Source of the DNA: Pseudomonadales bacterium
GTDB taxonomy: Bacteria; Pseudomonadota; Gammaproteobacteria; Pseudomonadales; Azotimanducaceae
Assembly: GCA_030749725.1 (NCBI GenBank)
Contig: JASMJM010000046.1
Span: forward strand, 1-39,297
Reading direction: 5' to 3'
DNA length: 39,297 nt
Position 1 is the stretch's first letter. Each line of letters starts with the position of its first letter. Made by a program: the position numbers and the translations under genes. This document shows, piece by piece, positions 16,984 through 24,903 of the stretch. The notes below the pieces were generated by a model, which saw nothing but the letters and a program-made list of their open reading frames with translations, made no database searches and had not been told where the DNA came from.

Positions 16984-17985
16984 TTAGAGTCCTTTGATCA
17001 GCGCTTCGAGTCGTTTGCCCGCTTCAGCCGGCGTGCCGCCCGGCATCTGTAGCATCTGTAGATCAGCGCCGAGCGCTGCCCGCTCACCCAGTTGTTCGGT
17101 GACCGATTCGAGCGAACCGATCACCTGAATTGAGCGCACCATATCGGTTGATATCGCCTGCATCGCTCCTTCGACATTACGGTCCGCGGCCCATGCCGCG
17201 CGTGATGCGGAAACTTCCGATTCATAACCGTTGCTCGCCAACATATTCCAATAGAAGTCACCCATTCGGTTGATGTAGTGGAACAATGGCTGTCTGGCCG
17301 CACGCCACTGGGCTTCGTCATCACCGTCGCCGGTAACGTAAACATTGGTGAAGGGTGCAATGATCACACGACCGGCCGCGTGCCCCGCAGCCGTGGCGGC
17401 CTCGTCGAGTTCCGCCCGCAATGAGGCAAAACGCTCCCGGGGCCAGTGAATAGGGTAGATGCCATCGGCGATCTCACCGGTCTGACGGATTGACTTAGCC
17501 GTGATCGCTGCAATGTAAACCGGAATCTTGCTTCGTGGACGGTTGTAGTCGAGGGTGAATCCGCGTTTAAGGTTGAAAATCCGGCCGTCATAATTGAGCT
17601 TCTCGCCCGCGATCAACTGATCGAAGATCTCGACGTACTCACGAATGCGACGCAATGGGCGGTCGAAGGGAACGCCGTGAAAATGTTCAATCACGCGATG
17701 TCCGGAAGAACCGAGACCACACACCATTCGACCACCGGACAGTGAGTCGAGCGCGGCAAATTCCTGTGCGATCAGCCCCGGTGAACGCGAGAATACATTC
17801 AGGATGCTGGTCCCGATCTGAATTCGTTCCGTATTTGTCGCCAGAATCGTCATCCACGGAATGGAGGACTGCGCCCAGGCCTCGCCGGTCGCAACCAGCT
17901 CGTAGCCCAGAGATTCCGCGATTTGCACCTTCTCGAGCGAGACGCGCCAATCTTGGCCGGCACCTGCCAGAATACCTAAACCCAT
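16984..17985 (-). CDS. LLM-class flavin-dependent oxidoreductase
   Basis: This is a bacterial-luciferase-like TIM-barrel monooxygenase or F420-dependent reductase of 333 residues. Characteristic pieces are GELVATGEAW-like YELVATGEAWAQSS near 30, SPGLIAQEFAALDSLSGGRMVCGLGSSG near 70-100, and IPVYIAAITAKSIRQTGEIADG. The choice of FMN or F420 cannot be made from sequence. A strong GGGGAGG lies seven bases ahead of the ATG. It is divergent from the crotonase gene. Confidence 0.85.
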   Translation of the reverse strand: MGLGILAGAGQDWRVSLEKVQIAESLGYELVATGEAWAQSSIPWMTILATNTERIQIGTSILNVFSRSPGLIAQEFAALDSLSGGRMVCGLGSSGHRVIEHFHGVPFDRPLRRIREYVEIFDQLIAGEKLNYDGRIFNLKRGFTLDYNRPRSKIPVYIAAITAKSIRQTGEIADGIYPIHWPRERFASLRAELDEAATAAGHAAGRVIIAPFTNVYVTGDGDDEAQWRAARQPLFHYINRMGDFYWNMLASNGYESEVSASRAAWAADRNVEGAMQAISTDMVRSIQVIGSLESVTEQLGERAALGADLQMLQMPGGTPAEAGKRLEALIKGL

Positions 17986-18113
17986 GCTTCACCTCCCCTC
18001 CGGCGTTTGCACCCATTGTTGCACGCAGAGGCTGCGGAGTCGACAATGGTGCTGCCGAGATAATGACGACCCGCAGTTGCACCCGTTACCCACATAGCCG
18101 TAGAGGAATCCAG

Positions 18114-18779
18114 ATGTCGATAGTCAATTACGAACAGCAAGGTGACGTTGCCATCGTCACCATGGACGATGGTAAAGCCAACGCAATGAACCCCGACATG
18201 GCAGAGGCGATCAATTCAGCACTCGATAAAGCCGAAGCGAGCGCAAAGGCCGTGGTCATAACGGGCCGACCGGGGGTGTTCTCAGGGGGCTTCGACCTCA
18301 AGATCATCCGATCGGGTGATCCGGCGGCAGCGCAACAGATGAGGCTTGCGGGCACGCGCGTGCTGATGCGAATCTACGGGTTCCCGAAGCCAATCATCAT
18401 GGCAGCCCTTGGCCACAGTCTCGCCCTCGGGGGGTTCCTGCTGCTTACCGGCGATTACCGAATTGGTGCATCGGGCGACTTCACCATTGGATTGAATGAA
18501 GTGGCCATCGGCATGACGCTACCACCCTTTGCCATGATGTTGGCCACGGCCCGGATCGACAATCGTCACCTGTCCAATGCCGCCATCAACGCCAACATGT
18601 ACAACCCTGACCAAGCCATCGCAGCAGGATTCCTCGATGAAGTGGTTGCGCCGGATGAAGTTGTCGCGAGAGCCGTCGAGAAGGCTTCGGCAATGGCGGA
18701 GCTAGACGGTGCTGCTTTTGCGCAAACCAAGCTCGACTTCAGGGGAGCCGACATCGATCGAATTCTGAGCGCATTGTAG
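18114..18779 (+). CDS. Enoyl-CoA hydratase/isomerase (crotonase) family protein
   Basis: This is a crotonase-fold protein of 221 residues, shorter than most (about 255). The oxyanion loop VFSGGFDLK and the second loop SLALGGFLLLTGDYRIG are present. The position of the first catalytic glutamate of hydratases (GGxxELA) is hydrophobic, while the second is kept in LNEVAIGM. A single acid/base fits an isomerase or another crotonase reaction better than classical hydration. The ATG at 18114 has GAGGAA six bases upstream. Although the frame stays open far upstream, that part runs antisense to the LLM gene and is not coding. Confidence 0.85.
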   Translation: MSIVNYEQQGDVAIVTMDDGKANAMNPDMAEAINSALDKAEASAKAVVITGRPGVFSGGFDLKIIRSGDPAAAQQMRLAGTRVLMRIYGFPKPIIMAALGHSLALGGFLLLTGDYRIGASGDFTIGLNEVAIGMTLPPFAMMLATARIDNRHLSNAAINANMYNPDQAIAAGFLDEVVAPDEVVARAVEKASAMAELDGAAFAQTKLDFRGADIDRILSAL

Positions 18780-19136
18780 GCTGCGGGATAAGTAAATCAG
18801 ACCCCATCTTCCCCAGTGTGAACAAGGAGCGATCATGCGTTGGCCCAAGGCGACATTACCTACCAGATCTGGGGGTTGGCGTAGTTTGCCGATCATTGTC
18901 ATCAATGGTTTTAGTTTCACCACTTAGGGCTGAAGCAGCACAACAAGGTAAAGGTACCGAGTAGTGGCGGTTGCCGAGGGCCATCTGATCGAAAGTGGTG
19001 TGGAGTATCGTGTTTACGAGTGTCAACACGACTAAAATAAGACGTTAACATCGCCACAACCAAGCTATTGGGAATCCATCACACGTAAGGCGTGGTTTTC
19101 TATTTGATGTCTCAACGTTAGGAAGGAGAAATATCC
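18780..19136. other. Intergenic region with one possible short ORF
   Basis: This 357-base stretch has no clear gene. A 30-codon ORF at 18835-18927 (plus) has a good AAGGAG six bases before its ATG, but its product is featureless. In another frame the same bases read HALAQGDITYQIWG, reminiscent of the start of an alpha/beta hydrolase, so it may be a decayed gene. GGAAGGAG at 19121-19128 serves the next gene. Confidence 0.3.
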
Positions 19137-20321
19137 ATGATGCGACTAACAGTTGTAATATTTCTGGTCCTGTGCGCCTCGTGTGAATCGCCAGGGGGAA
19201 CGGTAAGTGGTGAGAGGCGAGAGATGGTCGCCGCCCAAAATGGATCGAGAGAAGGTGGTCAAGCTGGAGGACCGACCTTTGGCACCCTTAACACCATACA
19301 GGCGATGCGCATGCAATCGCTCTCGCCGCAAGAGGATCGTCCCTTTTTCATGCTCAACCTGGTGAAGTACCGCGAGCAGGCCGTTTACCCCGATGGCCGC
19401 GAGACTAATTTGACCGGGCGAGAGGCCGACCAGCAGTATTCACCCATGGAGTTTCTTGCCGCAGTGGGCGCCGAGATAGCCTATGCCGGTGCTGTTGAAG
19501 CCCAACTGGCCGGCAGCGAACCAACTTGGGAGACGGTCGCCATCGTCAGGTATCCGAGCCGAGCGAAGTTCTTCCAAATGACCACCAACAGGCAGTACCA
19601 GGCCCGCGAACAACACAAGGAAGCCGGCCTTGAGATATCCCAAGTCATGGTAACTGTGCCCGTGCCCTGGGTCATTTCAGCTGAGCAGACCGCAGCCGTT
19701 AACGACATTCCTTTTCCGGCAACTGATCAAGACAAAGCCTTCACATTGCTGGATCTGGCCAAATATAAAGATGTCGCTCAGTATCCTGCGGGCAACGTTG
19801 AACCAGAGCGCAGCGGTCGCGAGGCGATGGATCTGTTCGAACAGGCACTCTTGGCGATTCTGGGTGACGTTGGCGCCCGGCCGATCATGAAAGCAAGAGT
19901 TGAAGGTGTGCTAATCGGAGACGGTCGCGAGTGGAGTGAATTAAGAATGATTCACTTTCCAAGTCATTCTGCGTATAGGGAATTACGCAATAAACTCCGG
20001 TCTGGAAATGCTCGCTATCACCGGACGGCTGCGATCGAAGATATTTACACCCTGCAATTGAAGCCGATGATCGATCGCACCGAGGAGAGTGTTGCGAGGA
20101 GGGATGAAAACGGTGCTGTGTCGTTAGGGTCAACTTCACCTGACCCTAGTCGAGCACCCATGATTCTTGGCTCGCTCGATAAAGATAACGATAGCAAGAT
20201 TAGTGAGAGTGAAGCACCTGCCGATATGAAACAGAACTTCGCCTTCATCGACACGAACGGTGACGGCGGAATCGATTTAGCAGAACTCAGAAAAGTGCTC
20301 ACGATGATGCGAAATCGTTAG
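19137..20321 (+). CDS. Exported tandem DUF1330-like protein with C-terminal EF-hand pair
   Basis: The 394-residue protein starts with a hydrophobic export signal ending in LCASC, probably a lipoprotein or signal-peptidase site. Two related dimeric alpha/beta-barrel domains follow, at about 66-180 (FFMLNLVKYREQAVYPDG) and 200-312 (FTLLDLAKYKDVAQYPAG). Two canonical EF-hand loops close it: DKDNDSKISESE at 348-359 and DTNGDGGIDLAE at 372-383, with calcium ligands at positions 1, 3, 5, 9 and 12. The domain order suggests a calcium-responsive extracytoplasmic protein of unknown role. GGAAGGAG lies upstream; the ATG at 19140 is equally possible. Confidence 0.75.
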   Translation: MMRLTVVIFLVLCASCESPGGTVSGERREMVAAQNGSREGGQAGGPTFGTLNTIQAMRMQSLSPQEDRPFFMLNLVKYREQAVYPDGRETNLTGREADQQYSPMEFLAAVGAEIAYAGAVEAQLAGSEPTWETVAIVRYPSRAKFFQMTTNRQYQAREQHKEAGLEISQVMVTVPVPWVISAEQTAAVNDIPFPATDQDKAFTLLDLAKYKDVAQYPAGNVEPERSGREAMDLFEQALLAILGDVGARPIMKARVEGVLIGDGREWSELRMIHFPSHSAYRELRNKLRSGNARYHRTAAIEDIYTLQLKPMIDRTEESVARRDENGAVSLGSTSPDPSRAPMILGSLDKDNDSKISESEAPADMKQNFAFIDTNGDGGIDLAELRKVLTMMRNR

Positions 20322-20354
20322 AATAATAGTGGGTGGGCTAAAGTGCCGGACCTC

Positions 20355-20735
20355 TCAGAACCTGTAGGATCTCAGGGTACTCTCGCTACTCAACACATAA
20401 ATCTGATCGGTTATGGGATCGACCTCATAACGGGGTTCACGCTCTTTCCCCATATCCAGTGTCCGCATTATCTGCCCATCGGCTTTGCTGATTTTGAGCA
20501 GCATGATCTGCTTGTTCATCTGCGTCAGCATCATTACTCCGTCTCGCCACTCCTGACTTGCCTTGTATCGCTGATTGGCTCTCAGAAAAGCTTCTGCCGC
20601 GACACTTCTGGCTGCTTGCGCCTGCTCGCCATAGGCCGTTCCGACCTCCGCCAGCAGACGTTTCGTTCCCTTCCCCAATTCCTGGTACTCAGGTGTCAGT
20701 GATGCCCCAATCAACGAACCGGTAACGTAATTCAA
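20355..20735 (-). CDS. Hypothetical protein
   Basis: This is a 126-residue reading frame starting with TTG. The N-terminus NYVTGSLIGASL is hydrophobic; in frame just before the TTG the codons give LTRRSV, with no start codon there, which resembles the twin-arginine part of a signal peptide. The middle is an alanine-rich helix (AQAARSVAAEAFLRANQRY) and the end, DPITDQIYVLSSESTLRSYRF, reads like a beta-propeller blade. It may be a gene whose true start has been lost, or a fragment. I do not recognise it. Confidence 0.35.
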   Translation of the reverse strand: MNYVTGSLIGASLTPEYQELGKGTKRLLAEVGTAYGEQAQAARSVAAEAFLRANQRYKASQEWRDGVMMLTQMNKQIMLLKISKADGQIMRTLDMGKEREPRYEVDPITDQIYVLSSESTLRSYRF

Positions 20736-20930
20736 AACGGATCTTCTCGTTAGTCAGCGCCTTCACAGTACCGGAAATAGTGTCAACGAGTCATTGAAGA
20801 CGGCTCCATGACACTGTTCCATTTTGAGTCTTATGATAATAGCTCAGTTGGCGCGTGGATGCCGGATCTTCGAGCGAGAGTCGTGGATTGTCTCGCAGAA
20901 CCCGAATTCATGCAGATTTGTCAGCCGGTT

Positions 20931-20958
20931 TTGACAGGGTCACTCCCTGCTGTATTAT
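20931..20958 (+). promoter_or_regulatory. Strong sigma70-type promoter
   Basis: A perfect -35 (TTGACA, 20931-20936) and TATTAT (20953-20958) are 16 bases apart, with TG just before the -10. Transcription would start near 20965, 63 bases before the decayed winged-helix/4Fe-4S gene, and run on into the TIM-barrel gene and perhaps the glycyl radical enzyme gene. Apart from this, 20736-21027 shows no gene. Confidence 0.6.
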
Positions 20959-21027
20959 TACCGGTTTGGTCCCTCCTGATCCGGGGAGCGACCTCAGCAA
21001 TGTGTTCATGAATGGAGACGAGCCAAT

Positions 21028-21499
21028 TTGAGTGACCTAAGCTACGAGCGACTGGCTGATGCCCTTGACGCACTGCCCAACGGCTTCCCCAGGATGCCAT
21101 CCCGCATCGACATTCGCATTCTCAAGAAGTCTTTTGGCGAAGAGGAAGCGGATCTCGCCGGCCACATGAGCCGCGAGTACGAGACCGTTAAGGAAATTGC
21201 CGCGCGCGCAGGGCTGGACGAGGTCCGTGCGACGCAGTTGTTGGACACCTTGCTTCCCACCGACCTGGTGAAGAGGAAACGGCAGGATGGCGTAAGATTG
21301 TATGCCAGTGCTGGATCTGAGCAGGTGCATCGGTTGCGGTGTGTGCGTAATCGGCTGTTTCACCGAGGATATTCAGCTGCTACCTGTGTCACCTGACGAC
21401 TGGTTCGAGGTGCCGTCCAGCTTTGAAGAATGGGAGGAGAGGCGCCTGCAGAACCTGGGAGAAAGTCGAATACCATATGAGAGCAGGAGGATGTTATGA
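21028..21499 (+). pseudogene. Winged-helix/4Fe-4S ferredoxin protein with internal deletion and frameshift
   Basis: The first frame (TTG at 21028) encodes a winged-helix-like N-terminus: YERLADALDALPNGFPRMPS, then REYETVKEIAARAGLD and a wing-like LVKRKRQDGVRLYA. About base 21303 the homology jumps one frame to LDLSRCIGCGVCVIGCF and on to DDWFEVPSSFEEWEERRLQN, the typical C-terminus of winged-helix 4Fe-4S proteins from anaerobes. The usual 130-150 residue middle is absent. The fourth-cysteine CP is CF here. So a deletion fused both ends out of frame. The second frame ends at 21499, overlapping the start of the isomerase gene, which suggests the intact gene led this operon. Confidence 0.7.
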
Positions 21500-22290
21500 A
21501 AACCAGTATCATTCCGTTATGTTACGGGAAACAGTTTACCGACGGGACTATGTCCCAGGAAGATTGGATAAAGGAGGCAGTGGAGCTGGGTTTGGATGGA
21601 ATAGAGCTGTATGAGCCCTTCCTCAGCAGCTTGGATTCATCTGGCAAGGCATCGCTAGCTGAAGCTATACACAATGCCGGGCTGGAAGTCTCCAAGTATG
21701 CCAGTGGATGTTATGCCCATACTGAATGTTGCCTCTGCAACCCGCAAGAGCGAGAGCAGGCAATCGCCTACGTGAAACAGTCGGTAGATGAGGCGGCCAT
21801 ATTCAGGACAGACACGGTGCGAGTGGTCTCGGGTGTGGGGGGGAAGGGCCTCGAGCATGAGGTCGTTCTGCAATCCGTCGCCGATGGTCTGAGAGCATGT
21901 CTCGACTACGCGGAAGAGAAGCGGGTGATGCTGGCGTTTGAGGACCATTTTGGCGTAGGTACGAATATCGATGATTTCATGAAGATCCTCGAACTCGTTG
22001 ACGATGAGCGTTTGAAAGTCAATCTGGATACCGCTAACGCTACCAACGGTACGGCAGTCGATTTGGCCAGGCTGGTTGCTGCTAGGGTTGTGAATACGCA
22101 CCTGAGTGACCGCAAAGGTCACGACCATGCCATCGTTGTCGGCAAGGGCGACGTGGATTTTGGGGGTGTCTTCAGCGAGCTCAAGAAGGCCGATTACGAC
22201 GGTTGGCTTTCATTGGAGGTCTTCGTCGGTGGCAAGGAGAATCTTCAGTTTAGCGTCGACCATGTCAGAAACGCGTGGAACGATGCGTAA
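21496..22290 (+). CDS. Sugar phosphate isomerase/epimerase-like TIM barrel protein (copy 2)
   Basis: This 264-residue xylose-isomerase-like TIM barrel is paralogous to the gene at 10373. Likely metal ligands are E149 (AFEDH), D178 (NLDTAN), H202 (NTHLSD) and E241 (SLEVFVGG); both copies share the pattern ELVDD-(D/E)-RLKVN. A cysteine-rich loop, GCYAHTECCLC (71-81), is missing from copy 1 and might bind a metal or change specificity. GGAGG lies upstream and the ATG shares ATGA with the stop of the decayed ferredoxin frame. It precedes the glycyl radical enzyme gene by 211 bases, and the two probably serve one pathway. Confidence 0.85.
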   Translation: MKTSIIPLCYGKQFTDGTMSQEDWIKEAVELGLDGIELYEPFLSSLDSSGKASLAEAIHNAGLEVSKYASGCYAHTECCLCNPQEREQAIAYVKQSVDEAAIFRTDTVRVVSGVGGKGLEHEVVLQSVADGLRACLDYAEEKRVMLAFEDHFGVGTNIDDFMKILELVDDERLKVNLDTANATNGTAVDLARLVAARVVNTHLSDRKGHDHAIVVGKGDVDFGGVFSELKKADYDGWLSLEVFVGGKENLQFSVDHVRNAWNDA

Positions 22291-22442
22291 CCAGAGGTCG
22301 AGGGAACCAGCATTCCAGGCCGCTGCATTCTGCCGTCAGTAGTCCAGGATCGGAGTAACAAATCAGCACGACGCTTGTCGCCGATGGCTGCTCGCGGGCC
22401 GCGAATAGCTCTAATAGACCGACCATAATGGCAAGATTCGTT

Positions 22443-22471
22443 TTGATCTCGTCAGTGTGTGTCTCTACAAT
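22443..22471 (+). promoter_or_regulatory. Sigma70-like promoter of the glycyl radical enzyme gene
   Basis: TTGATC and TACAAT are 17 bases apart, with a start site expected near 22478 and AAGGAGG following before the ATG at 22502. This gives the enzyme its own promoter besides any read-through from 20931. Confidence 0.5.
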
Positions 22472-22501
22472 GTATTCGACAACTAAGAAGGAGGTGGCCT
22501 G

Positions 22502-24802
22502 ATGTTACAGACCGTGAGAAATGAAGTTGCGGAAAGACCATCGGTGGGCGATGGGGTGATGGAATCAGAAGCAACGCTGAGGATCGAGAAACTCAAGGAT
22601 GCTCTTCTTAAGCTCAGATCTACCGTCACCATTGACAGGGCGCGCATTGAAACCAGAATTCTGAAGGAGAATGCGGGGGAGCCGATGGTTACCCGCAGGG
22701 CCAAGGCGTTTGCCGCTATCGTTCGGGAGATGCCCATCGACATCGATCCGGACCAGCTTCTTGTGGGCTATGTCGACTCCGGCCCATATCCTGCCCATGT
22801 TTATCCCGCCAACGCCCCAATGCTGGCTGGCTCATCCCGTCTGAATGATGAAGAGAAAAGAGAATTGGCGGAGGAGATCATCCCGATTTGGCAGGAGCAA
22901 GGCCTGATGCAGCCTGTTGGTCACTACGGGCACAACATTCATAACTTCGAGAAGGTGCTCAGCAAGGGCTTCCTTGGGATCAAGGAAGAAGCTGAAGCCG
23001 GGTTGGCAGAACTTGATCTCACCGAGCCTGAGGATCTCAAGAAGGCTGCTTTCCTGGGTGGCGTCGTAACGTCCATGGAGGCAGCCGCTGAGATAGGGGA
23101 AAGATTTGCTGCCCTTGCACGGGAGATGGCCGAAGAGGAGAAAGATGCCACCAGAAAGGCCGATTTGCTGAAAATAGCTGAGGTATGCGAGAGGGTGCCG
23201 GCAAATCCGGCGAGGACGCTTCATGAAGCGCTCCAAGCCTGTGTCTTCGTTCGGATGCTTGTGATGTGGGAGATCGCTTACGACATGGGTTTCTGCCTGG
23301 GCAGAATGGACCAGTATCTGTATCCCCTCTTTGAAGGCGATATGAGGGAAGGCCGATCAACAAGAGAGCAAGCGCAGGAGCTGCTTGATTGCTACACGCT
23401 CAAAGTGGGACATGCCGGCGCATCGGCATCTATGGCTGTGGGCGGTGTCCGGCCCGACGGCAACGATGCAACTAACGACCTGTCGTACATGTTTATTGAG
23501 GCGATCATGCATACGCGGCTGGCGGGACCCAATTTTGCCGTGCTGGTCCATAGCAAGTCGCCCGATCAATTCCTGATCAAGGCATGTCAGCTCTGTTCCC
23601 TGGGAGGCGGCCATCCTCAGTTTCTCAACTACGATGTGATGATTGCGCAGGCGCTCGCGCGGGGGACCACGGGTGGACCTTCGGTAACGCTTCGGGATGC
23701 CAGGACAGCCGCCAATGTGGGGTGCCTGGAGTTGGTGATACCGGGAAAGGATTCAGGGTACTTGTATTTCACCCATTACTCTAACCACGCACTGGCACTT
23801 GAGTTGGTGATGACCAATGGCGTCAGACGGTCTGACGGCAGGCAAGTCGGACTGCAAACCGGCGATTCCAGACAGTTCACGTCCTTTGAGGAGGTGCAGC
23901 AGGCCTACCATCAGCAACTGGCCGAGATGAGAAGACGAATCCAGATAGCCGGCACTCAGCGGGAGCAGAAGCTGATCGAACTGTATCCAACGCTGTTTGA
24001 GTCGGCGCTGATCGACGACTGCATTGAAAAGGGGATGTGCCGCGAGGATGGCGGCGCCCATTACAACTTCAACGTCGGCATAACCCAACTGGGGACCACA
24101 GATGCGGCGGACTCATTGACCGCCATCAAAAGGCTTGTGTTTGACGATGGGGCCATCAACATGGGCCAGTTGTGCGATGCCCTGGATAGCAATTTCGAAG
24201 GCCACGATAGCATCCATAGGATGTGCCTCGAAGCCCCCAAATTCGGTAACGACGATGACTATGCCGACGAACAGGAAGCCTGGGTGCTGCATGAGTGGGT
24301 GTCCGAATTTTCGAAAATGAAAAATATGCGGGGCGGGTACTGCTCTCCCGGCGGCTCTTCCATGTCGATGTATGTACCGGAAGGGAAGGTGCTCGGTGCG
24401 CTACCTTCCGGAAGACTGGCCGGACAGCCCCTTGCAGACGCAAATTCCCCCAGCCAAGGTCAAGCTTTGGAAGGCCCGACGGCAATCCTGAAGTCGATGG
24501 GCAAAGCCGACAACACAGAGATTCTCGGAGGAACGCCGCTCAATATCAGGATAATGCCGGGAGCCTTCAAGGACCAAGAAGGGGTCAAAAGAATGGCCGA
24601 CTTGGTACGCGTCTTTGTAGATCAGAAGATATTCCATCTTCAGATAAACGTTGTTTCCTCAGACACACTCAAGGAGGCGCAGCGGGAACCCGAGAAGCAT
24701 GGAGGTCTGGCAGTGAAAGTAGCCGGATACAACGCTTTCTTCACGCAGTTGGATAAGGAGCTTCAAGACACGATTATCGCAAGAACCGAGCATGGGCTGT
24801 AG
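22502..24802 (+). CDS. Glycyl radical enzyme (pyruvate formate-lyase-like family)
   Basis: This is a complete 766-residue glycyl radical enzyme. The radical glycine is G742 in VKVAGYNAFF near the C-terminus. The thiyl cysteine is C408 in NVGCLELVIPG, with E410 two residues on; the C-x-E arrangement is that of the eliminases and C-C/C-S/C-N lyases (glycerol dehydratase, choline lyase, sulfonate lyases), not of pyruvate formate-lyase itself, which has CC. The substrate cannot be named. These enzymes work without oxygen and need a radical-SAM activase; none lies in this window. AAGGAGG precedes the ATG. Context (TIM-barrel isomerase, sulfatase, GH32-like gene) suggests a sugar-derived or sulfonated polyol. 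Confidence 0.9.
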   Translation: MLQTVRNEVAERPSVGDGVMESEATLRIEKLKDALLKLRSTVTIDRARIETRILKENAGEPMVTRRAKAFAAIVREMPIDIDPDQLLVGYVDSGPYPAHVYPANAPMLAGSSRLNDEEKRELAEEIIPIWQEQGLMQPVGHYGHNIHNFEKVLSKGFLGIKEEAEAGLAELDLTEPEDLKKAAFLGGVVTSMEAAAEIGERFAALAREMAEEEKDATRKADLLKIAEVCERVPANPARTLHEALQACVFVRMLVMWEIAYDMGFCLGRMDQYLYPLFEGDMREGRSTREQAQELLDCYTLKVGHAGASASMAVGGVRPDGNDATNDLSYMFIEAIMHTRLAGPNFAVLVHSKSPDQFLIKACQLCSLGGGHPQFLNYDVMIAQALARGTTGGPSVTLRDARTAANVGCLELVIPGKDSGYLYFTHYSNHALALELVMTNGVRRSDGRQVGLQTGDSRQFTSFEEVQQAYHQQLAEMRRRIQIAGTQREQKLIELYPTLFESALIDDCIEKGMCREDGGAHYNFNVGITQLGTTDAADSLTAIKRLVFDDGAINMGQLCDALDSNFEGHDSIHRMCLEAPKFGNDDDYADEQEAWVLHEWVSEFSKMKNMRGGYCSPGGSSMSMYVPEGKVLGALPSGRLAGQPLADANSPSQGQALEGPTAILKSMGKADNTEILGGTPLNIRIMPGAFKDQEGVKRMADLVRVFVDQKIFHLQINVVSSDTLKEAQREPEKHGGLAVKVAGYNAFFTQLDKELQDTIIARTEHGL

Positions 24803-24903
24803 CTGTAACGAGCCGAAAAGATAGCGACTGACCTCATCAATCCGGAAGTTTCTGTCGAGTGTGATTGCGGTCTGCTCCATGCCAATCATTGACTTATCTA
24901 ATG

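Noticed and set aside
17095-17125. Palindrome TCGGTGACCGA resembling the inner arms of the dyad at 14657
   Set aside because: It lies inside the LLM coding sequence, lacks the outer arms, and is explained by codons.
17655-18113. Upstream extension of the crotonase frame
   Set aside because: It overlaps the LLM gene on the other strand, is arginine- and serine-rich without homology, and the crotonase has its own ATG and ribosome site at 18114.
20838-20880. tRNA-like D-arm sequence TAGCTCAGTTGG
   Set aside because: No matching acceptor stem, anticodon arm or T-arm (GGTTCGAATCC-like) follows at the right distance, so it is a chance match.
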